Part shown: one piece after another, positions 46,212-56,107 of the stretch | How positions within the stretch are numbered: the stretch's first letter is position 1 | Layout: each line of letters starts with the position of its first letter | Source of the DNA: Sphingomonas sp. ATCC 31555 | GTDB lineage: Bacteria; Pseudomonadota; Alphaproteobacteria; Sphingomonadales; Sphingomonadaceae | Length of the DNA: 64,000 bases | Direction: 5' to 3' | Assembly: GCF_000282895.1 (NCBI RefSeq) | Contig: NZ_ALBQ01000013.1 | Location: 1 to 64,000 of the forward strand | Translations under genes and position numbers: made by a program | The notes under the pieces: model-generated | What the model saw: the letters and a program-made list of their open reading frames with translations, nothing else | Databases searched by the model: none | Told to the model about the DNA's origin: nothing

Positions 46212-47192
46212 TCAGATCGCGCCGGTGCCGCCATTGGCGCCGAAGATGCTGCCGTCGGTGTAGCTCAGCTCGTTCGAGGCGAGCGCGACATAGAGCGGCG
46301 CCAGCTCGGCCGGCTGACCCGCGCGGCCCAGCGGCGTATCCTGGCCGAACAGCCCCAGCGTGCCGGGCAGCTGCCCGCCGGCGACCTGCAGCGGCGTCCA
46401 GATCGGCCCGGGCGCGACGGCGTTGACGCGGATGCCCTTCTTGGCGAGCTGCTTCGCCAGGCCCTTGGTGAAGATCGCGATGCCGCCCTTGGTGGTGGCA
46501 TAGTCGAGCAGCTCCTTGCCCGGATCCACCGAATTGACCGACGCGGTGTTGATGATCGCCGATCCCGGCTTCATCAGCGGCACGGCCGTCTTGGTGATCC
46601 AGAACATCGCATAGAGGTTCGTCTTCAGCGTGCGATCGAACTGTTCGAAGCTGATATCGGCGATCGATTCCTTCGACTGCTGATAGGCGGCGTTGTTGAC
46701 CAGGATGTCGAGCCCGCCCAGCTGGCGGTTCGCCCGCCCGACGAGATCGACGCAGAAGCCCTGGTCGGTCAGATCGCCGGGGATCAGCGCGATTTTGCGG
46801 CCTTCGGCGCGCAGCAGCTTCGCCACGTCCTGGGCATCGGGTTCCTCGCTGGGGAAATAGTTGATCGCCACATCGGCGCCTTCGCGGGCAAAGGCGATCA
46901 CCGCCGCCCGGCCGATCCCGGAATCGCCGCCGGTGACAAGCGCCTTGCGCCCGGCGAGCCGGCCCGATCCGCGATAGCTGCGCTCCCCGCAATCGGGCAC
47001 CGGCGTCATTTCGCGCTGGAGCGCCGGCCATTTCTGTCGCTGCTCGGGAAAGGGCTTGTCGGTATATTTGGTCTGCGGATCGGGGGCAGGGGCGGTGGTG
47101 CCTCCCTGCGCAAGGGCAGGGGCTGCGACGCTGGCCGCACCGGCGGCGGCAGCGCCCTTGAGGAGATCGCGGCGGTTCGGCTGGTCGATCAT
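46212..47192 (-). CDS. Exported SDR-family oxidoreductase
   Basis: A 326-residue short-chain dehydrogenase. GGAG stands eight bases before the ATG at 47192. The N-terminus is a Tat signal (NRRDLLKGAAAAGAA, cut near ALAQ), unusual for SDRs but common in the YhdF/GsiB-type group. The NAD(P) motif is VTGGDSGIGRA at about residue 85, NNAAYQ and the catalytic YATTK (Tyr-x3-Lys) follow. The KYTDKPFPEQRQKWP segment before the domain is typical of the group linked to general stress. The substrate is unknown. Confidence 0.88.
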   Translation of the reverse strand: MIDQPNRRDLLKGAAAAGAASVAAPALAQGGTTAPAPDPQTKYTDKPFPEQRQKWPALQREMTPVPDCGERSYRGSGRLAGRKALVTGGDSGIGRAAVIAFAREGADVAINYFPSEEPDAQDVAKLLRAEGRKIALIPGDLTDQGFCVDLVGRANRQLGGLDILVNNAAYQQSKESIADISFEQFDRTLKTNLYAMFWITKTAVPLMKPGSAIINTASVNSVDPGKELLDYATTKGGIAIFTKGLAKQLAKKGIRVNAVAPGPIWTPLQVAGGQLPGTLGLFGQDTPLGRAGQPAELAPLYVALASNELSYTDGSIFGANGGTGAI

Positions 47193-47310
47193 GGAAACAT
47201 GCTCCGAAGTTGCCCGGCTCCAGCGCATGTCCCGAGTGAAAGTTCATTGTTGCTAGGTAGTTGGCAGGCTTTCTGTGATACCCGCCGTTCTCCGGTTCGG
47301 GTTCGCCCCC

Positions 47311-48015
47311 CTAAGCCTCGTTGACGGAAAGCGCATTGGCCCCGGCGGCGACCTCTACGCGCCCGGTCTCGATGGTGCGCGCGCTGATCGGCCATCTGGC
47401 GGCAAGCAGACGATCCCTGGCGATCCGCGCGACGCTCACGCTGTCCGACTGATTGCCGCCCAGGATGTGATACGCCGTCGCGTCCTCGCCCGCATAGAAT
47501 CCGACATGGCCGTACACGCCATCCCGGCTGCCGCGCCAAAAGACCATGACGGCGCCAAGCCGGGGCTGCGAGGCGATGCCGAACCGCGCCCAGTTGCGGG
47601 CTCCCAGCGGGTTGATCGGGAGCGGTTCTCCGATCAGCGTCGATCCGATGCAATGCGCCACGAACAGCCCGCACCACGGGATGTCGTCGCCGCGATATGG
47701 TATCCCGCGTGCCGTGGCCCATTGGAGGATCTTCGCGTTGCTGGCGGGTCCGGGCACTTCGGCAGTGCCGAACTGGCGCCGGGCTTCCTCGAACCAGACA
47801 AGCGCGGGCGACAGACGCTGCTGCTCCTGGCCATCATTCGGGAAAAGCGCCGCGGCGGTTTTCGGACCCAGCACGCCATCGGCCTCCAGACCCTGTGACT
47901 GCTGGAAGGCCCGCAACGCCGCGATGCTCTTCCGGCCCCAGACACCGTCCACTTCGCCCGGGCTGAAGCCCCGTTCCGCCAATGCTTGTTGAATGGCTTT
48001 GATGCTCTTCTTCAC
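47311..48015 (-). CDS. Peptidoglycan-binding CHAP/NlpC-type amidase (TIGR02594-like)
   Basis: A 234-residue protein without signal peptide. Residues about 3-58 are a peptidoglycan-binding type 1 domain (IKAIQQALAERGFSPGEVDG). The C-terminal part is a cysteine peptidase with DDIPWCGLFVAHC and YGHVGFYAGED, giving the Cys and His of a CHAP-like active site. Such proteins occur in prophages, gene-transfer agents and as cell-wall hydrolases. No phage genes surround it, so its release route is unclear. Confidence 0.82.
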   Translation of the reverse strand: MKKSIKAIQQALAERGFSPGEVDGVWGRKSIAALRAFQQSQGLEADGVLGPKTAAALFPNDGQEQQRLSPALVWFEEARRQFGTAEVPGPASNAKILQWATARGIPYRGDDIPWCGLFVAHCIGSTLIGEPLPINPLGARNWARFGIASQPRLGAVMVFWRGSRDGVYGHVGFYAGEDATAYHILGGNQSDSVSVARIARDRLLAARWPISARTIETGRVEVAAGANALSVNEA

Positions 48016-48319
48016 GGCAGCGATCCTTCATGATGAAATGCAACAGGTAGAAGCAAAGCACAGACAGGATGGAGGCAAATACCGGTGCCCGATCGCGCTG
48101 GGGTGCACGATCGATAGCCACCGGCCATCGGTCGTGCGCGCGGGCGAAAAGCCACGCCGCCGGATCGATCAACGCACGACAACCAACGCTACAGACGGAA
48201 ATGCTGGGCACTGAGTCGCATATGCGATGCGACGTCTATGCTAGAGTGTACCAGATCTTGCAGAATGCAAGTCCGTTATGCGGGCGTCACATTGGGAAGG
48301 GGCGAAAGCAATGGACGGC
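48016..48319. other. Intergenic region, nothing firm
   Basis: 304 bases between the amidase start and the GH95 stop. No gene is visible. A perfect 12-bp palindrome TCGCATATGCGA (48217-48228) is the only clear structure and could be an operator for the amidase gene. Confidence 0.4.
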
Positions 48320-50680
48320 CTAGCTGACGGCCAGCTGCTCTCCATCCAGCCGCACGACGCGCGGGCGACCGGGTTCCAGCCGCACCCGCGCCGTTGCCTT
48401 GCCGCAGCGGAGCTGATGGATGCCGGGCGTGCCGGCGGCAAGCGTCGCCTCCGCCAGCCGCCCATCCGCCCAGCGGAGGTCCACCGTCACGTCGCCGCGC
48501 GCCCGTGCGCCCCGCACCGATCCCGCCGGCCAGGCGGCGGGGAGCGCGGGCAGCAGGTGGATCGTGCGGCGATAGCTTTGCAGCAGCATCTGGGTGATGC
48601 CGGCGGTGCCGCCGAAATTGCCGTCGATCTGGAACGGCGGATGCGCATCGAACATGTTCGGATAGGTGCGGCTGGGATCGAGCAGCATCTTCACCACCCG
48701 ATGCGCCCGCTCGCCATCCTCCAGCCGCGCCCACAGGTTGATCCGCCAGCCGATGCCCCAGCCGGTGGCATCGTCGCCGCGGATTTCCAGCGACCGGCGG
48801 GCGGCCCCGGCCAGCGCCGGCGTGTCGTGCACGGTGATCTGCTCGCCGGGATAGAGCGCATAGAGATGGCTGACATGGCGGTGCTGCATCTCCGGCGCCT
48901 GCATGTCCCAATCCTCGCGCCATTCCTGCAACTGGCCGGCCTTGCCGATCTTGTCGCCCGGCAGCCGCGCGCGGGCGGCGAGCAGCGCCTGTCGGCGCGC
49001 GCCGTCGCGGCCGAGCAATGCGGCCGCCTCTGCCGTGCGGGCGAACAGATCGCGCAGCAACTGGCTGTCCATCGCGGCGCCGGCGGCCAGCGAGGCACCG
49101 GGATGATGCGCATTCTCCGGCGAGTTGGACGGGTTCATCACCAGCTCGCCGGTCTGCGGATGCGGCGCCAGCGCGTCGAGGTAGAAATCGCACGCGCCGC
49201 GCATCAGCGGATAGAGCGCGGCGAGGAAGTCGCGATCGCGGCTATAGTCCCAATGGTCCCACAGCGAGGCGAGCAGCCATGCGCCCGACATCGGCCACAT
49301 GCCCCATAGCGATCCGTCGACCATCGCGGTGGCGCGGAAGATATCGGTGTTGTGATAGGCCATCCAGCCGCGCGCGCCCCAATCGTTGCGCGCGGTGCGC
49401 TGCCCGGTGATGCTGAGTTCCTGCACCATCCGCAGCAGCGGCTCGGTGAGCTCGCCCAGCCCGGTCATGTCGGCGGGCCAGTAGTTCATCTGCGCGTTGA
49501 TGTTCAGCGTCCATTTGGAATCCCAGGACGGCCGCGTCCGTTCGTTCCAAATGCCCTGCAGATTGGCCGGCTGGGTACCGGGCCGCGAGGATGCGATCAG
49601 CAGATAGCGGCCATATTGGTGATAGAGCGCGGCCAGCGCCGGATCGTCGAGTTCCGCGGAACGGCGAATGCGCTCGTCGGTCGGCAGGTCGGCGGCGGCG
49701 GTGCGCCCCAGATCGATCGACATCCGACGGAACAGCCGCCGATGATCGGCCTGGTGATCGGCGAGCAGTCGCGGCCAGCCCTTGGCGGCGGCGGCATCGA
49801 TCTGCCCGCGCACGATCGGGGACGGATCACCGGAGATATCGTCGAAGCGGCGGAAGCTGGTGGCCGTTGCGATCAGCAGCAGCACCTCGCTCGCCTGATC
49901 GATTGCGATGTCGCTCTTGCCGGCGGTGACGGTGCCGCCGGTGGCGATCACCCGCACCCGTGTTTCGAAGCGGATCCCGCCGGGTACGCCGCGCGCCGCC
50001 GGGCCGATGCCGCGCAGCACCAGCGTGTCATGGCCTTCGACGACGCTCTCGCTCTGTTGCGGACTTGCCAGCGCGATGGTGGCGGCGAGGGCACCGCCGC
50101 GACTGCCCCTGGCGGTCAGCCGGACCGCGATCACCTGATCGACCGCGGAGGCGATCGCCTCGCGGCGATGCGCGATCGATCCGGTGCGAAACTCGGTCGT
50201 GGCGACGGCGCCGTCGAGATCGAGGCTCCGCCGGTAGCCGCGAATACCCTCCGTGCCGGGAAACACCAGCAGCAGGTCGCCGATCGGCTGATACGGCATC
50301 TGGCCCGAAGGGCGGCCCAGCACCGCCGCGTCGGCCAGCGCTTGCGCTTCCTTCCACTTTTCCTCGAACACCAGCTGGCGGATGCGGGGCATCGCTGCGC
50401 CGGCTGCCGGATTGGTGGGATCATAGGGCGATCCGGCGAAGAAGCTGTCTTCGTTCAGCTGGATCCGCTCCATGCCGGTTCCGCCGAACAGCATCGCCCC
50501 CAGCCGGCCATTGCCGATCGGCAGCGCCTCCACCCATTCCTGCGCCGGCTGCCGGTACCACAGCAGCAGCGGATCGCCGGGCTGGTCCCGCGCCGGATCG
50601 GCCGCGTGCGCGGTTCCGCCGGCCAGCGAGAGTGCCGCCATTCCAGCCAGCGTTTCACGCCGCGTCGGCCCCTGAGCCAT
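48320..50680 (-). CDS. GH95-family alpha-L-fucosidase/galactosidase
   Basis: A 786-residue exported glycosidase. AGGAGAGG precedes the ATG at 50680, and a Tat signal follows (TRRETLAGMAALSLAGG, cut near AHA). GH95 hallmarks are WVEALPIGNGRLGAMLFGG at the start, QLNEDSFFAGSPYDP, and NINAQMNYWPADMTGLGEL, which carries the catalytic asparagines. WGMWPMSGAWL and PFQIDGNFGGTAGI are also present. The family removes alpha-1,2-L-fucose or L-galactose from plant side chains. It is the last gene of the leftward rhamnogalacturonan operon, 40 bases after GH105. Confidence 0.88.
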   Translation of the reverse strand: MAQGPTRRETLAGMAALSLAGGTAHAADPARDQPGDPLLLWYRQPAQEWVEALPIGNGRLGAMLFGGTGMERIQLNEDSFFAGSPYDPTNPAAGAAMPRIRQLVFEEKWKEAQALADAAVLGRPSGQMPYQPIGDLLLVFPGTEGIRGYRRSLDLDGAVATTEFRTGSIAHRREAIASAVDQVIAVRLTARGSRGGALAATIALASPQQSESVVEGHDTLVLRGIGPAARGVPGGIRFETRVRVIATGGTVTAGKSDIAIDQASEVLLLIATATSFRRFDDISGDPSPIVRGQIDAAAAKGWPRLLADHQADHRRLFRRMSIDLGRTAAADLPTDERIRRSAELDDPALAALYHQYGRYLLIASSRPGTQPANLQGIWNERTRPSWDSKWTLNINAQMNYWPADMTGLGELTEPLLRMVQELSITGQRTARNDWGARGWMAYHNTDIFRATAMVDGSLWGMWPMSGAWLLASLWDHWDYSRDRDFLAALYPLMRGACDFYLDALAPHPQTGELVMNPSNSPENAHHPGASLAAGAAMDSQLLRDLFARTAEAAALLGRDGARRQALLAARARLPGDKIGKAGQLQEWREDWDMQAPEMQHRHVSHLYALYPGEQITVHDTPALAGAARRSLEIRGDDATGWGIGWRINLWARLEDGERAHRVVKMLLDPSRTYPNMFDAHPPFQIDGNFGGTAGITQMLLQSYRRTIHLLPALPAAWPAGSVRGARARGDVTVDLRWADGRLAEATLAAGTPGIHQLRCGKATARVRLEPGRPRVVRLDGEQLAVS

Positions 50681-50720
50681 CAAACCTCTCCTGTCGTTGA
50701 CGGCCCTGGATGCAAAACCG

Positions 50721-51830
50721 TCAGATATAGGTGCGCAGCAGTTCGCCGAGCGCGCAGATCGCCAGGCTCTGGCCATATGGCATCGAGGTGAGGCGAATGT
50801 CCTTATAGAACTGCAAGGTATCGCCCATTGCCGTGCCGAAGCTCACCTGCTGCAGTTCGCCGGTCTCGTCGATATTGTCGAGCACGCCGCGCACGGCCTT
50901 CAGGCCCACCGCTTCGTAGGACCGCGGCAGATAGCCCTTCCGCACCGCCTTCAGGATGCCATAGGCGAAGCCCGCCGTGGCCGAGGCCTCGAGATAGCTG
51001 GTCGGGTCCATCACCAGTGTGTGCCACAGGCCGCTTTCGTCCTGCGTCTGGCTAAGCGTCTTCACCTGCGCCGCCAGCGTGTCGATCAAGAAGGTGCGGA
51101 AGGCGTCGCCCTCAGGCAGATCGAGGATCTCGATGATCTCAGGGATAGCGATCGTCACCCAGCAATTGCCCCGCGCCCACAGGGCTTCGGCGAAATTGTG
51201 CCGGCCGTTGAAATCCCAGCCGTGGAACCAGAGGCCGGTCTTTGTGTCGAACAGATATTTGATGTGGACGAGGAACTGGCGCTTGGCCTCTTCCACATAA
51301 TGCGGGCGACCCAGCAGCAGGCCGATCTTGGCGAGCGGCAGCACGCTCATCATAAGCGTGTCGTCCCACATCTCGCCCGGATTCTCGTCGTTATAGACGA
51401 TGTGCTGGAAGCCGCCTTCTTCGGTCTTGGGCAGTCCGTCCGGTGCCATCAGCCATTCGGCCCAGGTATCGAGATAGGGCAGGTAGCTGGGATCGGGTTC
51501 GTGCTCATACAGCCAGGCGAGCGTGATGAACGGCGCCATGGTGTTGATGTTCTTGGTCGGCGTGCCCTCGGCGAAGCGATCGGCGAACCAGCCCTTGATG
51601 ATGGCAAGTGCTTTCTGGTCGTTCGTCTGCTCGAAATAGCGCCACATGCCAAACAGGCCGACGCCGTGGGTCCATTCCCAGCCGGCCCAGCCCTTGGTGT
51701 CGATGATGCGACCGTCTTCCAGATGGAGCAGGAACTCGCCGGTCTCGTCCTTGATGTGGACGAGATTGTCCATCAGCAGATCGATCTTCTGCGTGACGAG
51801 GCTGCGGGGAATGTCGTGCGAGGCGGCCAA
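50721..51830 (-). CDS. Unsaturated rhamnogalacturonyl hydrolase (GH105)
   Basis: A 369-residue enzyme that takes the unsaturated galacturonate from lyase products. No signal peptide is present, so it should act in the cytoplasm on imported oligosaccharides. GH105 features are GWAGWEWTHGVGLFGMW, the acidic GEMWDDTLMMSVLPL (Asp156/Asp157, matching the catalytic aspartate region of YteR) and ALWARGNCWVTIAI. The (alpha/alpha)6 barrel length is normal. It lies between the esterase and GH95 genes of the operon. Confidence 0.9.
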   Translation of the reverse strand: MAASHDIPRSLVTQKIDLLMDNLVHIKDETGEFLLHLEDGRIIDTKGWAGWEWTHGVGLFGMWRYFEQTNDQKALAIIKGWFADRFAEGTPTKNINTMAPFITLAWLYEHEPDPSYLPYLDTWAEWLMAPDGLPKTEEGGFQHIVYNDENPGEMWDDTLMMSVLPLAKIGLLLGRPHYVEEAKRQFLVHIKYLFDTKTGLWFHGWDFNGRHNFAEALWARGNCWVTIAIPEIIEILDLPEGDAFRTFLIDTLAAQVKTLSQTQDESGLWHTLVMDPTSYLEASATAGFAYGILKAVRKGYLPRSYEAVGLKAVRGVLDNIDETGELQQVSFGTAMGDTLQFYKDIRLTSMPYGQSLAICALGELLRTYI

Positions 51831-51857
51831 GGTTCGTGTCTCCGTGCGAAAAAGTGG

Positions 51858-52802
51858 TCAGAGGCCGTGGCGCCGCGCGAACCGCGCGAACAGGCCGGGC
51901 CAGGGATGCGGGGTGCCGTCGGGTTCGACGAGGGGCAGGTTGTGGCCGCCCTTCTCGAAGATCATCAGTTCGGATGGAATCTTCGCCGCCTGCAGCGCGG
52001 CGAACATCGTCAGGCTGTTGCCCGGCGCCACCGCCGGATCGTCCGCGGCATGGGCGACGAGGGTGGGAGGCATGTCGGCCGGCAGGTCCGTCTCGGCGGA
52101 GAAGCGGCGGAGCTGTTCGGCATCGGGGCTAGCGCCGAGCAGTTCGCGGCGGGACCCTGTATGGGTGTAAGGTCCCTGCAACGTGATCACCGGGAAGAAC
52201 AAGCCGAGCGCCACCGGCCGCACGGGCAGGCCGTCCGCCGCATCCACGGGTGCGTAACTGGTCAGACTCGCGCGACTGCCGAGCCGCGCGGTCAGGTGCC
52301 CGCCGGCGGAAAAGCCGATTGCGCCCACCCGCGCCGGATCGATCCGCCAGCGTGCGGCATCGGCACGGATCAATCGCATCGCCCGCTGCGCATCCTGCAG
52401 CGCAGCATCGGGGCCGGCCGCCCAACCATCGTGCGGCAGGCGGTAGAGCAGCTCGAACACGGTGGTGCCGCGGGCGGCGAAGTGGCGGGCGATGCTCGAA
52501 CCGTTCCGCCCCAGGGCAACGCGCGTGTAGCCGCCGCCGGGGATCATCAGCAGCGCCGATCCGTCCGGCCGTTCGGCGGGAACGACATTCAGCATCGGCG
52601 TCGCGACGTGCGGCCAGGCGATGTCGTCCGCATCGCCATTGGGCGAGCGCTTGACCCATTCGTCCTTCGTCGTGACGCCGTCCCCGCCTGGCGGACGACC
52701 CGGCCACAGCGGCAGCCGCTCGATCGGTGCCGCGCGTGCCGGAAGCGCGGCGGCGGCCGTCGCCGCGGCCGAGGCTGCGAGCAGGGTGCGGCGGGAGATC
52801 AT
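51858..52802 (-). CDS. Alpha/beta-hydrolase, probable carbohydrate esterase
   Basis: A 314-residue exported esterase with a Tat-like signal (ISRRTLLAASAA, cut near ARA). The oxyanion segment is LLMIPGGGYTRVA, the nucleophile Ser lies in GFSAGGHL, and the acid and His in HAADDPAV and KGGHNLP. This is the pattern of BD-FAE/Axe-like acetyl or feruloyl esterases of plant-polysaccharide clusters. Its start overlaps the stop of the GH35 gene by four bases. It probably removes acetyl groups from pectic side chains, but the exact ester is not known. Confidence 0.85.
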   Translation of the reverse strand: MISRRTLLAASAAATAAAALPARAAPIERLPLWPGRPPGGDGVTTKDEWVKRSPNGDADDIAWPHVATPMLNVVPAERPDGSALLMIPGGGYTRVALGRNGSSIARHFAARGTTVFELLYRLPHDGWAAGPDAALQDAQRAMRLIRADAARWRIDPARVGAIGFSAGGHLTARLGSRASLTSYAPVDAADGLPVRPVALGLFFPVITLQGPYTHTGSRRELLGASPDAEQLRRFSAETDLPADMPPTLVAHAADDPAVAPGNSLTMFAALQAAKIPSELMIFEKGGHNLPLVEPDGTPHPWPGLFARFARRHGL

Positions 52803-55783
52803 TGCAGCTCCTCCGGCCGCTGGGGTGCGGCGACCATGGCGACCGGCAGGCCACCGCGAAGATTGCCAAGCGTCACCAGCTTCACGTCTTCCAGCGCATT
52901 GCCGGGCGCGCCGTCCGACGTGACGGCAAGGGCGATGCTGTTGGCCCCATGATGGTTCAATATGCCCTCCGGCACCGGGAAGACGCGCTGCGGGCCGACA
53001 TGGGCGATGAACTGGCCCATGTTCCAGCCGTTGACGAAGATCAGCACGCGGTAGCGGCCGGTCGCGGAACGGGGCTTGCTGGTGTCGCCGAACGCGACGC
53101 CGATCGTCGCATCCTGCCCCTGTGGCACGTCGAGCGTGAAGCGGCTGCGATACCAGGTGGTGCCGGCGGTAGCGGATCCGCCTGCCTTCCATGCGCGATC
53201 GTCGAACAGGGGCAGGTGCCAGCCCATCCGCTCGCCATATTGGCCGCCATTATTGGCGACGCCGCGCACCGGATCGGGCAGGTCTTCGCCGCCCTTGCGG
53301 CCCTGGATCTTCCAGGCGACCGGCACGGCGAAGCTCGGGCCCCCGGCCGGCTCGACCGAGGCGAAGACGATGCCGCGCGCTTCCTTGTGGAAGTCGTCGG
53401 CGTCGAGATCCCAATTGTGGCCGTTGTTGCGGACCATCACCGAAAGCACATGGCTGCCGGGCGCGCGCGCGGCGTCCGGCAGCGCGAATTCGGCGACGCC
53501 GGTGGTGATCGGGCGGGGCAGGCCGCCGGGCAGTTCGTGCTCGCCGATCAGCCTGCCGTCGAGGAACAGCTGCAGCATTCCCGATCCGCCGGCGCCGTAA
53601 TGGATGCGGATGCGCTCGGCTGCAGCGTTGCCCGCGAACCGGCCGCGATACCAGACATCGCCTTCGTGGAAGCCATAGGCGTCCATCAGCATATTGGGCG
53701 TGCCATCGGGCCGGGCGGTGATGCTGGCATAGGCGCGGTTGTCGATCGCCTGCCAGCCGCTGTCATCGAAGTCCGGCGCCGCTTCGGGCGTGCCAGACGC
53801 GGTGACCCAGGCGAGCGCCGGCAGCGTGATCGGCGCGGGGCCGGGCAGCGGCCGCGCCGCGACGAGACTGCCGGAGGCGGTACGGGTCGCCGCGACGGCG
53901 GCGCCGTTCCAGCGCAGGCTGCGCGTTGCGGCCGGGGCCCAGACTTCGAGCGGCGTGGGGCCGTCGGTATCGCCGGACAGCGCCACCACCGACCCCTGCG
54001 GCGTCGCGCGGCGCACCAGCGCGGGGCCGCGCACCAGCAGATCGCCCATCCGCCAGAAGCGGGCGCCCTCCGCCTCGTCGCCGATCAGCACCACGCAGTC
54101 GGGCCGTCCGCCGCCGCTGATCCGCAGCCTGGTGAGGCCGCGATGGGCATAGGCGAGCTTGAGGTCGCCGCGCGCCGCATCGAAGCTGGACGTCGCCGCG
54201 CCTTCCAGCACCTCCACCTTCGGCGCGGAGGCATAGCGCAGCATCGTCTCGCCGGCTTCGCCCGTGCGGCCATAGAGCAGCATCAGGTCGCGGCCGTCCT
54301 GGCGCAGCGCGGCCTGCAATTCGGAACTGGAATAGACGAGCCGCTGCCCGCCCAGCGTCACGCCGGCGACAAGCCATTTCGCGTCGAAGCCGTTCAGCGC
54401 CATGTTCCAGCTATATCTTCCGTCCGGAAGATCGGCGGTGATGGTGAAGCGGTCCTCGGTCTGGCCGTTGGAGGGCTTGTGGGTGACGAGCAGGAAGCGC
54501 GCGTCGCTTTCCGGGCGCTTGTTGTGATAGACCTGGATGCGCTCCGACGAGACCTGCACCGGCCCCGCCGGCACCATGCCGGCGAGATCGGGCACGCTCT
54601 GGATCAGCCCGGCGAGCTGCTTCAGCTCTTCCGCCTTGGGGCGCAGCGCCCGCGTTTCGGCGATCGCCGACCCGTAATCATAGCTGGTGAACACCACCGG
54701 CGCGGGCAGCCAGCCCCAGCTGGTGCCGCCGAACCCCATGTAGAAGCTCTGGATGGAAATGCCGTTGGCGAGGTTGGTGCCGTAGAAGACGCGCTGGAAG
54801 CGCTTGCCGCGCTGGATCGCGTTGCACTCATATCCGCCGTTCGAGCCCCAGTAATCGAACCAGCCGCCGCCGAATTCGGCCAGGAAGCCTGGCGTGTTGG
54901 GCGAGGCGGAGGCGCCGCCCCTGGCACCGCCGGGGCCATAAAACCCCCAATCCGGCGCGGCCGATCCGCGGGTCGGCTTGCCCGCCACGGTGCAGGTGCC
55001 GCCGGGATAGCCATCAAAGGCATAGAGATCGACCGGGCCTTCAACCGTCTTCTCGACATCGGCGCCCTTGGGCACCCAATAGCCGTTGCGGCCCTGGTCG
55101 TTGTGGAACAGCGGCACGGTGATGCCGTCCGCACGCGCCTTGGCGTAGAGATGATCCATGTAGCGGCGCTGCGACGGTGTGGTCAGCGCCAGCTCGTTCT
55201 CGATCTGGTGCAGGATCACCGAGCCCTTATGGCCCTTGCCGTCGCCGTTGATCTGGTGCCGCGCGATGATCGCATGAACCTGGGTGAGCCATTCGTCGGC
55301 CGCGGCCATATAATCGGGATCGTCGGTACGCGCGCGCGATCGCTGGTTCACCAGCCAGCCGGGAAAGCCGCCACGGGTCAGCTCCGCATTCACATAGGGG
55401 CCGGCGCGAGTGATGACGTAGAGCCCTTCCTCCTCCGCCATGGTCAGCAGCCGATCGATGTCGCGGATGCCGGAGAAGTCGTACACGCCCCGTTTCGGGC
55501 TGTGGAACCCCCAGTCGAAGTAGAAGGCGACGGTGTTGAAGCCGCTCGCCTTCATCTTCTGCAGCACGTCGCGCCACAGATCGGGCGAGGGCAGGCGGAA
55601 GGCGTGCATCTCGCTCGACCAGATGACGGTGCGCTTGCCATCGATCATCAGCGATCGCGCGTCGAACGAGACGCGGCCGAACGTCTGGACCGGGGCGGAC
55701 AGGTTGGCGGTCGGCCGGGCTTCCTGGGCGGCGGCAGGCAGCGCGGCGAGCAGGGTGGTGGCGAGGAGCGCGGTGCGGATCAT
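52799..55783 (-). CDS. GH35-type beta-galactosidase
   Basis: A 994-residue exported glycosidase with a signal peptide ending near AAAQ (residue 20). The catalytic TIM barrel (about 45-380) has SSEMHAFRLPSPDLWRDVL, HQIENELAL with the acid/base Glu, and FLAEFGGGWFDYWG with the nucleophile region. Beta-sandwich domains follow, ending in galactose-binding-like modules (GTTWYRSRFTLD). It should remove beta-galactose from galactan or arabinogalactan side chains of rhamnogalacturonan I. Its ATG overlaps the rhaM stop by four bases. Confidence 0.88.
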   Translation of the reverse strand: MIRTALLATTLLAALPAAAQEARPTANLSAPVQTFGRVSFDARSLMIDGKRTVIWSSEMHAFRLPSPDLWRDVLQKMKASGFNTVAFYFDWGFHSPKRGVYDFSGIRDIDRLLTMAEEEGLYVITRAGPYVNAELTRGGFPGWLVNQRSRARTDDPDYMAAADEWLTQVHAIIARHQINGDGKGHKGSVILHQIENELALTTPSQRRYMDHLYAKARADGITVPLFHNDQGRNGYWVPKGADVEKTVEGPVDLYAFDGYPGGTCTVAGKPTRGSAAPDWGFYGPGGARGGASASPNTPGFLAEFGGGWFDYWGSNGGYECNAIQRGKRFQRVFYGTNLANGISIQSFYMGFGGTSWGWLPAPVVFTSYDYGSAIAETRALRPKAEELKQLAGLIQSVPDLAGMVPAGPVQVSSERIQVYHNKRPESDARFLLVTHKPSNGQTEDRFTITADLPDGRYSWNMALNGFDAKWLVAGVTLGGQRLVYSSSELQAALRQDGRDLMLLYGRTGEAGETMLRYASAPKVEVLEGAATSSFDAARGDLKLAYAHRGLTRLRISGGGRPDCVVLIGDEAEGARFWRMGDLLVRGPALVRRATPQGSVVALSGDTDGPTPLEVWAPAATRSLRWNGAAVAATRTASGSLVAARPLPGPAPITLPALAWVTASGTPEAAPDFDDSGWQAIDNRAYASITARPDGTPNMLMDAYGFHEGDVWYRGRFAGNAAAERIRIHYGAGGSGMLQLFLDGRLIGEHELPGGLPRPITTGVAEFALPDAARAPGSHVLSVMVRNNGHNWDLDADDFHKEARGIVFASVEPAGGPSFAVPVAWKIQGRKGGEDLPDPVRGVANNGGQYGERMGWHLPLFDDRAWKAGGSATAGTTWYRSRFTLDVPQGQDATIGVAFGDTSKPRSATGRYRVLIFVNGWNMGQFIAHVGPQRVFPVPEGILNHHGANSIALAVTSDGAPGNALEDVKLVTLGNLRGGLPVAMVAAPQRPEELQ

Positions 55784-56094
55784 GGCAGGTAGAACACCGG
55801 GCGCAGCGGCCATTCCAGCGGCTTGTTGTCGTCGGCCACTTCCATCAGCGGCGCCATATGATCCCACCATTTGCGCATCACCGGATGCGCGGGCAGCTGG
55901 TCGTTGGTGGCATCGTCGGTCAGCTTCAGCACCGCGAACAGCGCGCCGGTCGCTTCGTCGAGGAAGATCGAATAGTCGCGGATGCCGGAGTCGTGCAGCA
56001 GCGCGGCAAGTTCGGGCCAAATCGCGTCGTGGCGCGCCTTATAGTCCTCCGCCATGCCCGGCTTGAGCTGCATTCGGAACGCATGTACCCGCAT
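55780..56094 (-). CDS. rhaM: L-rhamnose mutarotase
   Basis: A 104-residue enzyme interconverting the anomers of L-rhamnose. The family residue His22 is present in YKARHDAIWPEL, with Tyr18, and the C-terminal half has YSIFLDEATGALFAVLKL and MRKWWDHMAPLME. Length is exactly that of the family. No rhamnose kinase, isomerase or dehydrogenase gene lies in the window, so the rest of rhamnose use must be encoded elsewhere. It is coupled to the GH35 gene and preceded by regulon site 3. Confidence 0.9.
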   Translation of the reverse strand: MRVHAFRMQLKPGMAEDYKARHDAIWPELAALLHDSGIRDYSIFLDEATGALFAVLKLTDDATNDQLPAHPVMRKWWDHMAPLMEVADDNKPLEWPLRPVFYLP

Positions 56095-56107
56095 TTCCCC
56101 TCCGCGC

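Noticed and set aside
47311..48015. Prophage or gene-transfer-agent remnant suggested by the CHAP amidase
   Set aside because: No tail, capsid, terminase or portal gene lies nearby, so a single amidase does not support a phage region.
52727..55792. 1021-codon open frame antisense to the GH35 gene
   Set aside because: Shadow of GH35; composition is low-complexity and no domain is recognisable.
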